In this document: in pieces, positions 1 to 6,884 of the stretch
Layout: every line of letters starts with the position of its first letter
Position numbering within the stretch: the stretch's first letter is position 1
Assembly: GCA_029260335.1 (NCBI GenBank)
Contig: JAJDDL010000309.1
Location: 1-10,023, forward strand
Source: Phycisphaerales bacterium
GTDB taxonomy: Bacteria; Planctomycetota; Phycisphaerae; Phycisphaerales; UBA1924
Direction of reading: 5' to 3'
DNA: 10,023 nucleotides
Notes under the pieces: model-generated
Seen by the model: the letters and a program-made list of their open reading frames with translations, nothing else
What the model was told of the DNA's origin: nothing
Database searches by the model: none
Position numbers and translations under genes: made by a program

Positions 1-2988
1 GCGACCGAGTCGCGTTCTCAGCCGATGCAAGTCGAGCACGTGTCGCTCCAACTGCCCTCGAGCGAAGGCGCCGTCCTCGCGAGCTCATCGCTCGCGCGCA
101 GAAGGGGCGATGACGGGGGCGAGACCGCGACCATGCTCGCGCCCCTGAACTCGCCCTCTTGCTCGATCGCACCGATCGACGCGGCCGACTTTCTCGATCG
201 CCTGATCGATCTCGCCGAGCGGGATCGGGATCTCGTGCTCGCTCCGAGCGTGCGTTTCGCCGAACGCGTCTGCGCCTTGTCGCGACACATCCTCGCCCAG
301 CAGCGGTTCGTGCCGATGCTGTGCCATTGCGCCGATGGCGACCTTACCGCCTCGTGGCGCCCATGGCTCGCCGACGATATGACACGCGAGCGCGCGACCC
401 GATTGCTCGCGACCATGCCGCCGGTGTTCCGCGCGATCGAATCCGATCCGCCCATGACCTCGTGGTCGATCCTTGACGACATGCTCTGGCGCATGATCGA
501 CGCGAGCTGCCGAGCGGTCCTCGAAGACGAGGACATGAACGAGACAATCAGCGGCAGAGACCGCAACGACCCCCACGTCGCATGGCTCTCAGGTCTGCTC
601 GATGGGGAGATCGACGTCGATGCCAGCGGACGCGAACGCCAGGGAATCATACGGGGCGTGCGAGGCTGGATTGCGCGCCTGGAAGAGCGCGGCGCGAGCT
701 CGACTTGGCGCCTGTGCCTCAGGCTTAATGAGCCGCTCGATGCATTGCTCGCCGAGAAGAAGGAGGCCGTGCCCAACGTTCCCTGGTCGTTGTCATTCCA
801 CCTCCAGGCCGGCGACGCCGAGCATGTCGTGGTAGACGCCGCGGATATCTGGGTGCTGCCGTCCGATGGCGTGTCGATCGAGGGCTTGCGTCTGGACGAT
901 CCCCACCAGTTGCTGCTCGCCGAGCTTGCTCGCGCCGCCCGGCTGTTCAAGCCGATCGAGAAGGCGCTGGACCATGCCGAGCCCGTGGATCTGGAGCTGG
1001 ATACACGCCAGGCGTACGACTTCCTGCGCGAAGTGAAGCCTCTGCTGCTCGAACAAGGTTTCGGCGTCGAGAGCCCCGATTGGTGGGAGACCTCACGCTC
1101 ACGCCTCGGTGCGCGTCTGCGGATCGAAGACGCCCCCGAAGAGATCGAGCAGGCCGACGCGTCGCGCGCCATGACAACAAATGTCGGGCTCTCGGCGCTC
1201 GTGGGCTACCGATGGGAGATCGCCGTCGGCGACACCACCTTGAGCCTCAAAGAGTTTGAACAGCTCGCGGCTCTCAAGACGCCGCTCGTGCGCATGGGCG
1301 GCAAGTGGGTCGAGATCCGACCCGAGGATGTCGAGAACGCCGTCAAGTTCATCCACGAGAACCCAGGCGGAGCGATGCCGCTCGGCGACGCCATGAGCCT
1401 GGCCTTCGGCACCGATCCGAAGAAAACGGGCATCCCCGTCGTCGGGCTCGAGGCATCGGGCTGGGTCGGGTCCTTGCTCGGCGAAGCCGCCGAGGCCATG
1501 CCCCTTGCAGAACCGCCCGAGGGATTCAAGGGCACGCTCCGTCCATATCAGGTGCGAGGCCTTTCGTGGATGCGATTCCTCGAACGCTTCGGCTTCGGTC
1601 TGTGCCTCGCAGACGACATGGGCTTGGGTAAGACCATCCAGATGCTCGCGCTGCTGCAGTTGGAGCGCGAGGAAACGCCCACGGGCGTGCCACCAACTCT
1701 GCTCGTCGCGCCGACGTCGGTGCTCGCAAACTGGTACCACGAAGCCAAGCGCTTCACGCCGACCATTCGCACCCACATCCATCACGGCGTCGATCGACTC
1801 CAGGGCCCGGCTTTCGCCGAGATGGCCGCCAAGACCGACCTCGTCGTCACGACATACGCCCTGGCCTATCGCGACGTGCAAACCATCGAAGAAGTTCCGT
1901 GGCACCGGATTGTGCTCGACGAAGCGCAGTTCATCAAGAACCCCAGCGCGAAGCAGACCCAAGCCGTCCGCTCGCTCAAAGGCGCTCATCGCGCAGCTCT
2001 CACCGGCACGCCCGTCGAGAATCGCCTGGGCGAGCTCTGGTCCATCATGGACTTCCTGAACCCCGGCTACCTCGGCTCGCCCGGCCAGTTCCGGACCCGC
2101 TTTGCCGCTCCGATCGAGCGCCGACGCGACAAGGAGAAGGCACGCAAGCTCCGCTCGCTCGTCCAGCCGTTCATCTTGCGCAGGCTCAAGACCGATTCGA
2201 GCGTCGTCTCGGATCTGCCCGAGAAGATCGAGACCAAGGAGCATTGCGTCCTCACGCCCGAGCAGGCCGAGATGTACGAGAACACAGTCTCGCGCATGAT
2301 CGCCAAGGTCGAGTCCGCCGAGGGCATCCAGCGCCGGGGCGAGGTGCTCGCAGGGCTTATCAAGCTCAAGCAGATCTGCAACCACCCGTCGCAAGTGCTC
2401 AAGGACGTGGGCGAGGGCGAGCGCGTCAGGCCTTCACGCTCGGGCAAGTGCGTGCGGCTCATCGAGCAACTCGACGAGGTGCTGGCCGAGGGCGATCAAT
2501 CACTCGTCTTTACCCAGTTCCGCCAGATGGGCAACTTGCTCGCGAAGATGCTCCGCCAAGAGCTCGATCGCGAGATCCTGTTCCTGCACGGCGGCACGCC
2601 CCGAGGCCAGCGCGAGAAGCTTATCGATCGCTTCCAGAAGGCCGACGGCACCGCTCCGATCCTCATCCTGAGCCTCCGAGCCGGTGGCGTGGGCCTCAAC
2701 CTCACCGCCGCGACCCATGTCTTCCACTTCGATAGATGGTGGAACCCCGCGGTCGAGAATCAGGCGACCGACCGCGCCTATCGCATCGGCCAGACCCGCA
2801 CGGTCCTGGTCCACAAGTACCTCGTCCGAGGCACGCTCGAAGAGCGCATCGACGAGATGATCGAACAGAAGACCGAGCTTGCAGAGAACATCATCGGCGC
2901 GGGCGAAAGCTGGCTCACCGAGCTGGATACCGACGACCTGAGAGATCTGCTCAGCCTCCGAGACGATGCGATCGGAGACGACGCATGA
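1..2988 (+). CDS. SNF2-family DEAD/DEAH helicase (Rapl-like ATPase), probably 5'-partial
   Basis: SWI2/SNF2 superfamily 2 ATPase, expected to translocate on double-stranded DNA and remodel protein-DNA complexes. Residues are numbered from the first ATG at 25. The N-terminal half (about 50-450) resembles the accessory region of bacterial SNF2 proteins, including the stretch around residues 325-350 ending in PDWW that is typical of the SNF2-associated DUF3670-type domain. The ATPase core follows: Walker A DDMGLGKT (530-537, K536), DEAQ box (632-635), TGTP (660-663), then the second RecA lobe with FTQF, LHGGTP and QATDRAYRIGQ (913-923, arginine finger region). All motifs look intact. The frame is open from base 1, and the residues after the ATG at 25 match a part of the family that is normally preceded by more sequence, so I think the true start is upstream of the window; ATGs at 25 and 133 are alternatives. 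It overlaps the downstream SWIM gene by 4 nt. The ATPase call is very sure; the biological role is unknown. Confidence 0.95.
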   Translation, partial: ATESRSQPMQVEHVSLQLPSSEGAVLASSSLARRRGDDGGETATMLAPLNSPSCSIAPIDAADFLDRLIDLAERDRDLVLAPSVRFAERVCALSRHILAQQRFVPMLCHCADGDLTASWRPWLADDMTRERATRLLATMPPVFRAIESDPPMTSWSILDDMLWRMIDASCRAVLEDEDMNETISGRDRNDPHVAWLSGLLDGEIDVDASGRERQGIIRGVRGWIARLEERGASSTWRLCLRLNEPLDALLAEKKEAVPNVPWSLSFHLQAGDAEHVVVDAADIWVLPSDGVSIEGLRLDDPHQLLLAELARAARLFKPIEKALDHAEPVDLELDTRQAYDFLREVKPLLLEQGFGVESPDWWETSRSRLGARLRIEDAPEEIEQADASRAMTTNVGLSALVGYRWEIAVGDTTLSLKEFEQLAALKTPLVRMGGKWVEIRPEDVENAVKFIHENPGGAMPLGDAMSLAFGTDPKKTGIPVVGLEASGWVGSLLGEAAEAMPLAEPPEGFKGTLRPYQVRGLSWMRFLERFGFGLCLADDMGLGKTIQMLALLQLEREETPTGVPPTLLVAPTSVLANWYHEAKRFTPTIRTHIHHGVDRLQGPAFAEMAAKTDLVVTTYALAYRDVQTIEEVPWHRIVLDEAQFIKNPSAKQTQAVRSLKGAHRAALTGTPVENRLGELWSIMDFLNPGYLGSPGQFRTRFAAPIERRRDKEKARKLRSLVQPFILRRLKTDSSVVSDLPEKIETKEHCVLTPEQAEMYENTVSRMIAKVESAEGIQRRGEVLAGLIKLKQICNHPSQVLKDVGEGERVRPSRSGKCVRLIEQLDEVLAEGDQSLVFTQFRQMGNLLAKMLRQELDREILFLHGGTPRGQREKLIDRFQKADGTAPILILSLRAGGVGLNLTAATHVFHFDRWWNPAVENQATDRAYRIGQTRTVLVHKYLVRGTLEERIDEMIEQKTELAENIIGAGESWLTELDTDDLRDLLSLRDDAIGDDA

Positions 2989-3998
2989 GCAGGTTCCAAC
3001 CCTCCCATCCGAGGCCCGAGCCGGTCAATCCCAGGCGCGTGCGCGGCGGTCTCAAGCTCAACAAACCGCTCGAAGAGATCGCAACTTCGTGGGCCGCAAG
3101 CCGCTGGCTTCGTCTGATCGAAGACGCCGCGACTGGCGACACGATCACCACCGGCTTGGAATACGCCCAAGTTGGTCAGACAAAGAGCCTCTCGGTGCGC
3201 GAGGGTGCCATCGAGGCAATCGTGCAAGGCCGGCGCGCAAGGCCTTACACCACGTCGATGCACCTCGCTCCTATCAGTCAAGAGACCTGGGATCTCGTCG
3301 AGGCCGCGCTGGTTGACGGCGCGTCCCACGCGGCGCGGCTGGCAGCCGGCGAGTTGCAAGCCAACATCGAGGACGTCTTCGCACCCCTCGGCACACGCCT
3401 ATTCCCTCTCACGCACGATGAGCTTCGCGTCGAGTGCGATTGCGGCAAGGAAGCCGGGGTCTGGTGCAAGCACGCCGTGGCCCTGGCCTACCTGTTCTCG
3501 CTTCGCCTGATGGGTGAGCCTCTGGCGATGCTCACCCTCCGGGGCTGTCCGATCGAAGAGCTCAGCGAACGGCTGCGTTCCAGGCGCGCCGTAGTCGGCC
3601 AAGACGAAGCCGTTCCGGTCTACGCGCCCCACCTCGCCGGCCTCGCCGACCAGCAAGACCCACCGCTCGAGGAAGTCCTCGAAGGGTTCTGGGATGCCCC
3701 GATGCCTCTGGACGATCTGGATATCCCCATCGAAGCAGGCGAGGTCGATCACCCCCTCCTCCGCCGGCTCGGCCAAACGCCGTTCTCTGACAGCCGATTT
3801 CCCATGGTGGGGTTGCTGGCGACCTGCTACGACCTGATCGGCGAAAAGGCCCGACAGCTCGGCGAGCGCTATCTGGGCATGGACGACGCGGGCGAGGGTC
3901 AGGATGACGGCTTTGGAAGAGACGATTCCCTCGATTGGACGGATGACGAGGATGAGTCCGAGGGCGATTCTGACTCGGCCGATCCCGAGTCTCATTGA
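2985..3998 (+). CDS. SWIM zinc-finger protein, partner of the SNF2 helicase
   Basis: A 337-residue protein with a SWIM zinc finger, CDCGKEAGVWCKH (C151, C153, C161, H163; pattern CxCx7CxH), which chelates Zn and is thought to bind DNA or protein. The N-terminal part (about 30-110: WAASRW, VREGAIEAIVQGRRARPY) and the part after the finger (EPLAMLTLRG then ELSERLRSRR) match the layout of bacterial SWIM proteins encoded beside SNF2 ATPases. The last roughly 30 residues are strongly acidic (D/E/S-rich) and probably disordered. The start is the ATG at 2985, which overlaps the helicase stop as ATGA, so translation is likely coupled; an in-frame opening further upstream exists but would lie wholly inside the helicase gene. 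The overlap suggests the two proteins are made together and work as a complex, which is inference. The SWIM motif is directly visible; the biological role is unknown. Confidence 0.92.
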   Translation: MSRFQPSHPRPEPVNPRRVRGGLKLNKPLEEIATSWAASRWLRLIEDAATGDTITTGLEYAQVGQTKSLSVREGAIEAIVQGRRARPYTTSMHLAPISQETWDLVEAALVDGASHAARLAAGELQANIEDVFAPLGTRLFPLTHDELRVECDCGKEAGVWCKHAVALAYLFSLRLMGEPLAMLTLRGCPIEELSERLRSRRAVVGQDEAVPVYAPHLAGLADQQDPPLEEVLEGFWDAPMPLDDLDIPIEAGEVDHPLLRRLGQTPFSDSRFPMVGLLATCYDLIGEKARQLGERYLGMDDAGEGQDDGFGRDDSLDWTDDEDESEGDSDSADPESH

Positions 3999-4296
3999 CT
4001 CGCGAGACGGGCAATCTAAACTTCGCGCGACGGGAGCCGATTGCGACGGACGCCGCTTGGCTTGGAGCCAAGCTGCTGAGGCACAATCATGGGTCTTGCC
4101 GGGTTCAAACCGCGGCACGGCGGGGTCCAGCTCCAAGATTCGAGCCCTTTGGTTCGGATCGACTTGCCGCGGCCGCCGCCGCGCTTCGGCGCCACGCTGC
4201 CGCATGACGGGCCATTTCGGCCCAGGATCGGATCAGCTCAACCCCCGGCGGAGGCACCCAGCAGCAATATCCAAGCGAGCCCTAGCAACTCGCAAT
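3999..4296. other. 298-nt non-coding spacer with stable hairpins
   Basis: No convincing gene is seen here. Three perfect inverted repeats can be read: GCTTGGC/GCCAAGC (4055-4061 with 4067-4073, loop TTGGA), GCGC-TTCG-GCGC (4181-4192, a classic C(UUCG)G tetraloop), and GGGCC/GGCCC (4209-4213 with 4219-4223, loop ATTTC). None is followed by a T run, so none is a standard intrinsic terminator, although the first could end helicase-operon transcripts or mark a 3' end. The promoter for the tRNA and downstream operon should lie here, but I cannot point to convincing -35 and -10 boxes; CAATAT at 4265-4270 is a weak -10 candidate. ORFs crossing the spacer have no family resemblance and run through the tRNA. 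Confidence 0.6.
4055..4073 (+). other. Perfect 7-bp hairpin downstream of the SWIM gene
   Basis: GCTTGGC and GCCAAGC pair perfectly around a 5-nt loop (TTGGA), 57 nt after the SWIM stop codon. There is no following T tract, so it could be a U-less terminator, an mRNA 3'-end stabiliser or part of a structured RNA. The pairing is certain from the sequence; the function is a guess. Confidence 0.4.
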
Positions 4297-4368
4297 TACC
4301 CGATGGTGTAATCGGCAGCACATCAGTTTTTGGTACTGAGAGTCCAGGTTCGAGTCCTGGTCGGGTAG
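4297..4368 (+). tRNA. tRNA-Gln (anticodon UUG)
   Basis: A full 72-nt cloverleaf folds by hand. The acceptor stem TACCCGA pairs with TCGGGTA (7/7). The D stem GTGT/GCAC has one G-U pair. The anticodon stem TCAGT/ACTGA pairs 5/5 around the loop TTTTGGT, giving anticodon TTG at 4330-4332. The variable loop is GAGT. The T stem CCAGG/CCTGG pairs 5/5 around TTCGAGT. The weak U1-A72 pair and discriminator G73 (4368) are glutamine identity features. CCA is not encoded (TAT follows), so it must be added after transcription. It reads CAA, and CAG by wobble. It sits 17 nt upstream of the uridylyltransferase start codon and is probably co-transcribed with it. Confidence 0.97.
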
Positions 4369-4385
4369 TATTGTCCTAACAAACC

Positions 4386-5153
4386 ATGCCCCAACACCCC
4401 TCCCAACCCGCCGCCGTGATCCTCGCCGCTGGCAAGGGCACGCGGATGAACAGCGACCTGCCCAAGGTCTGCCATGAGGTGGGCGGCAGGCCCATGGTGT
4501 GTGCGGTGGTCGATGCCTGCCAAGCCGCGGGCTGTGGCAAGATCGTCATCGTCGTGGGTTACAAGCAAGAACTCGTGCGAGCGGCCCTCGCCGACTACGA
4601 CGTCCAGTACGCGGTCCAAGATGAACAACTCGGCACCGGGCACGCCGTGCTCTGTGCCAAGGACGCCCTCGCCAGCTTCGATGGCGACGTCTTCGTGCTC
4701 TGCGGCGACGGCCCACTCATCCGCCCAAGCACACTCGAGACAGTTCTGCAACGCCACCGCTCCCAGCACGCCAAAGCGACGCTCGCGACGAGCATCATCG
4801 ACAATCCCGATGGCTACGGCAGAATCGTCCGCGACGACGCCGGCAAGTTCGTCTCGATCGTCGAGCAGAAGAACGCGACGCCCGAACAACTCCAGGTACG
4901 CGAAGTCAACCCAAGCTACTACTGCTTCGATTGCGATGCACTTTTCAAAGGCCTTGATCGCGTTGAGCGCAACGAAGCCTCTGGCGAGTACTACGTCACC
5001 GACGTGCCGGCGATTCTCATGGCAGGCGGCGCGCACGTGGAAGTCATCGATGCCGTTCCGCCCGCGGACGTTCTGAGCATCAACGCGCCCGACGATTTGC
5101 AAGAGGTCGATCGGATTTTCCGTGAGCGTTCGAGCGTGGGGGGCCCGGCGTGA
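4386..5153 (+). CDS. Stand-alone GlmU-type N-acetylglucosamine-1-phosphate uridylyltransferase
   Basis: 255-residue nucleotidyltransferase expected to make UDP-GlcNAc and PPi from GlcNAc-1-phosphate and UTP, a cytoplasmic step feeding peptidoglycan and LPS synthesis. Visible motifs follow GlmU order: LAAGKGTRM (13-21, nucleotide loop), K27, QLGTGHAV (81-88), GD at 107-108 (Mg-binding Asp), GYGRIVR (143-149), IVEQKNA (158-164), EVNPSYYCFD (173-182), GEYYVTDV (200-207) and a late Asn (N233) in SINAPDD. The protein stops at the linker helix, so the left-handed beta-helix acetyltransferase domain of the usual ~450-residue bifunctional GlmU is missing, and no hexapeptide repeats follow in any frame because prs begins at once. 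Acetylation of GlcN-1-P must be done elsewhere, or the substrate is a different sugar phosphate. No good Shine-Dalgarno precedes the ATG; the next in-frame ATG lies inside the nucleotide loop, so 4386 is the start. Confidence 0.9.
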   Translation: MPQHPSQPAAVILAAGKGTRMNSDLPKVCHEVGGRPMVCAVVDACQAAGCGKIVIVVGYKQELVRAALADYDVQYAVQDEQLGTGHAVLCAKDALASFDGDVFVLCGDGPLIRPSTLETVLQRHRSQHAKATLATSIIDNPDGYGRIVRDDAGKFVSIVEQKNATPEQLQVREVNPSYYCFDCDALFKGLDRVERNEASGEYYVTDVPAILMAGGAHVEVIDAVPPADVLSINAPDDLQEVDRIFRERSSVGGPA

Positions 5154-6139
5154 GCAAGTCCAACGGCAACATCGACAACCTCCGCATCTTCTCGGGACGC
5201 CACACGAAGGAACTCGCCGGCAAGGTCTGTGACCACCTGAATATTGAGCTGGGCGATGCCAAGACCTTCGAGTTCCCCGATGGCGAACTGCTGGTCAAGA
5301 TCGACGAGGACGTCCGAGGCCGCGACTGCTATGTGGTCATCTCCACGTGCGAGCCGGTCAACGACAACATCGTCGAGATGTTCATCTTCATCGACAGCCT
5401 CAAGCGGGCCAGCGCCAAGAGCGTGAGCGTCGTCATGCCGTACTACGGCTATGGCCGCCAGGACCGCAAGGACGAGGGCCGCGTCCCGATCACCGCCAAG
5501 CTCGTCGCGAACCTCGTGACCAAGGCCGGCGCCGATCGCGTGCTCGCACTCGACTTGCACGCCGCCCAGATCCAGGGCTTTTTCGACATCCCCATGGACC
5601 ACCTGACCGCGATGCCGGTCTTCCTCGATTACTTCCGTAACAACCGCGAGCGCATGGGCGATCTCGTCGTCCTGAGCCCCGACGTGGGCAATGTCAAGGT
5701 CGCCGACAGCGTCGCCGATAAGCTTGGCGCAACGCTCGCGATCATCAACAAACGCCGGGTCAGCGGCGAGGACGTCATCACACGCGAGATCGTCGGCTCG
5801 GTCGAGGGCAAGACCGTCCTCATGTTCGACGACATGATCTCGACCGCCGGCACCGTCTGTGCCGCGGCGCGGGTCGTCAAAGAACGCGGCGCCGGCGACA
5901 TCATCGTCGCCGCGACCCATCCGGTCCTCGTCGGCCCAGCTATCCAGCGCCACGAGGACAGCCAGATCGACAAACTGATTGTCACCGACACGATTCCCTT
6001 GTGCGAGCACGCCTCGCGTCTGGGCAAACGCGTCAAGATCCTCAGCGTCGCGCCACTCCTGGGCGACGCCATCCACAACATCCATAACGACCTCTCGGTG
6101 AGCGCCCTGTTTCGAGATTCGGTGGGACCAAAGCGCTAG
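5150..6139 (+). CDS. prs: Ribose-phosphate pyrophosphokinase (PRPP synthetase)
   Basis: 329-residue class I PRPP synthetase. It transfers pyrophosphate from ATP to ribose-5-phosphate, making PRPP for purine, pyrimidine, histidine, tryptophan and NAD synthesis in the cytoplasm. Key elements are FPDGE (42-46), RQDRKD (103-108, ATP site), LDLHAAQIQGFF with H137 (metal binding), a catalytic-loop region NKRRVSGED, and the PRPP-binding loop DDMISTAGT (227-235). Length is slightly above the family norm of about 315 because of a short N-terminal lead. The start is GTG at 5150, overlapping the upstream stop as GTGA; no strong Shine-Dalgarno is seen, so translational coupling to the uridylyltransferase is likely. 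The rplY start follows 21 nt after the stop. Next to a UDP-GlcNAc gene it forms the familiar glmU-prs pair found in many bacteria. Confidence 0.97.
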   Translation: MSKSNGNIDNLRIFSGRHTKELAGKVCDHLNIELGDAKTFEFPDGELLVKIDEDVRGRDCYVVISTCEPVNDNIVEMFIFIDSLKRASAKSVSVVMPYYGYGRQDRKDEGRVPITAKLVANLVTKAGADRVLALDLHAAQIQGFFDIPMDHLTAMPVFLDYFRNNRERMGDLVVLSPDVGNVKVADSVADKLGATLAIINKRRVSGEDVITREIVGSVEGKTVLMFDDMISTAGTVCAAARVVKERGAGDIIVAATHPVLVGPAIQRHEDSQIDKLIVTDTIPLCEHASRLGKRVKILSVAPLLGDAIHNIHNDLSVSALFRDSVGPKR

Positions 6140-6160
6140 CCCGAGCTGAAGGAGTTACCA

Positions 6161-6823
6161 ATGCACGAGAACGCACCCATCCTGGAAGCCAAGTCCCGCG
6201 AACGCGTCGGCAGCCGCTATTCCCGGCGTGTCCGCGAAGCCGGCGGCCTGCCCGCAGTCATCTATGGACACAAGCAAGACCCGCTGAGCGTGGCGATCGA
6301 TCACAAGCACGCGGTCAACCTGATCGAGGGCGGCGATCGCGTGTTTCGCATCGCCATCGACGAGACCGATCCGCAACTCGTGCTCATCAAGGCGCTGCAG
6401 TTCGACTACCTGGGCACCAACGTGGTCCACGCCGACTTCGCTCGCGTGGATATGGACGAGAACGTCAAGTCTCGCGTCGCGATCCGCTTCACGGGCGAGG
6501 CCAAGGGGCTCAGTGCGGCCGGTGCGATGATGATGCACCCCAACACCGAGGTCGAGATCGAGTGCGCCATCCGTGATCTGCCCGACGAGATCGAGGTGAA
6601 TGTCTCGGAGATGGACGTGAACGAACTGCTCACCGCCGCGGACATCAAATTGCCCGGCGATTCGATGAAGCTCATGAGCGATCCGCACGCCGTGGTTGCT
6701 CAGGTCCGGATCAGCAAGGGTGCTGCCGCGGCCGCCGCCGACGACGAAGCCGCCGAGGGTGCCGAGGGCGAAGCCGCTGCCGAGGGCGAAGGAGGCGAGG
6801 CCAAGCCCGCCGAGGGAGCCTGA
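6161..6823 (+). CDS. rplY: 50S ribosomal protein bL25, CTC/TL5 long form
   Basis: 220-residue bL25 of the two-domain CTC type. Residues about 5-95 form the 5S-rRNA-binding domain (VGSRYSRRVREAGGLPAVIYG, then LVLIKALQFDYLG and VVHADFARVD), and about 96-185 form the TL5-like C-terminal beta domain (EVEIECAIRDLPDEIEVNVSEM). E. coli L25 is only the first domain (94 aa). The last ~35 residues are a low-complexity Ala/Glu/Gly tail, likely disordered. The ATG has a strong Shine-Dalgarno, AAGGAG at 6149-6154, with 6-nt spacing, so the start is secure. It lies between prs and pth, the usual prs-rplY-pth order. A 61-nt spacer with odd short ORFs follows. Confidence 0.96.
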   Translation: MHENAPILEAKSRERVGSRYSRRVREAGGLPAVIYGHKQDPLSVAIDHKHAVNLIEGGDRVFRIAIDETDPQLVLIKALQFDYLGTNVVHADFARVDMDENVKSRVAIRFTGEAKGLSAAGAMMMHPNTEVEIECAIRDLPDEIEVNVSEMDVNELLTAADIKLPGDSMKLMSDPHAVVAQVRISKGAAAAAADDEAAEGAEGEAAAEGEGGEAKPAEGA

Positions 6824-6844
6824 GCCAAGCCGGAGCCAAGCAGT

Positions 6845-6874
6845 ATGAGCTTCCAAAGAGGACCAGTGAAGTAA
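6845..6874 (+). CDS. Possible 9-codon leader peptide upstream of pth
   Basis: ATG at 6845 opens a tiny ORF, MSFQRGPVK, that stops with TAA at 6872-6874, 10 nt before the pth start. GGAG at 6832-6835 sits 9 nt upstream of this ATG and could serve as a ribosome site. An ORF this short can occur by chance. Its position just ahead of pth and the nearby repeats are the only support for a role in translational coupling or leader control. Confidence 0.2.
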   Translation: MSFQRGPVK

Positions 6875-6877
6875 GGA
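6873..6877 (+). promoter_or_regulatory. Shine-Dalgarno for pth, deciding the GTG start
   Basis: AAGGA ends 7 nt before GTG at 6885, the proper distance. It is only 2 nt before the ATG at 6880, which opens a two-codon ORF (ATG AAG TGA) overlapping the pth start. The spacing therefore favours GTG 6885 as the pth start. The motif also lies across the TAA of the 9-codon ORF. Confidence 0.6.
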
Positions 6878-6884
6878 CCATGAA

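Noticed and set aside
1099..2394. Long minus-strand ORF (431 codons) across the helicase gene
   Set aside because: It is antisense to conserved SNF2 motifs, has no recognisable family features, and such frames are common opposite GC-rich genes.
2736..2984. Upstream extension of the SWIM protein into the helicase gene
   Set aside because: The extra residues are an Arg/Pro-rich shadow of the helicase C-terminus; ATG 2985 with the ATGA overlap is the natural start.
4101..4112. T-loop-like GGGTTCAAACC suggesting a second tRNA
   Set aside because: The flanking bases do not form a T stem, and no acceptor or anticodon arm can be drawn on either strand.
4089..4379. 96-codon + strand ORF running through the spacer and the tRNA
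   Set aside because: It overlaps the whole tRNA-Gln gene, has no ribosome site and reads as Pro/Ser-rich low-complexity sequence.
4991..6085. Minus-strand ORF (364 codons) opposite prs
   Set aside because: Asp/Val/Ala-rich mirror of the prs codons with no domain; prs on the + strand is fully supported.
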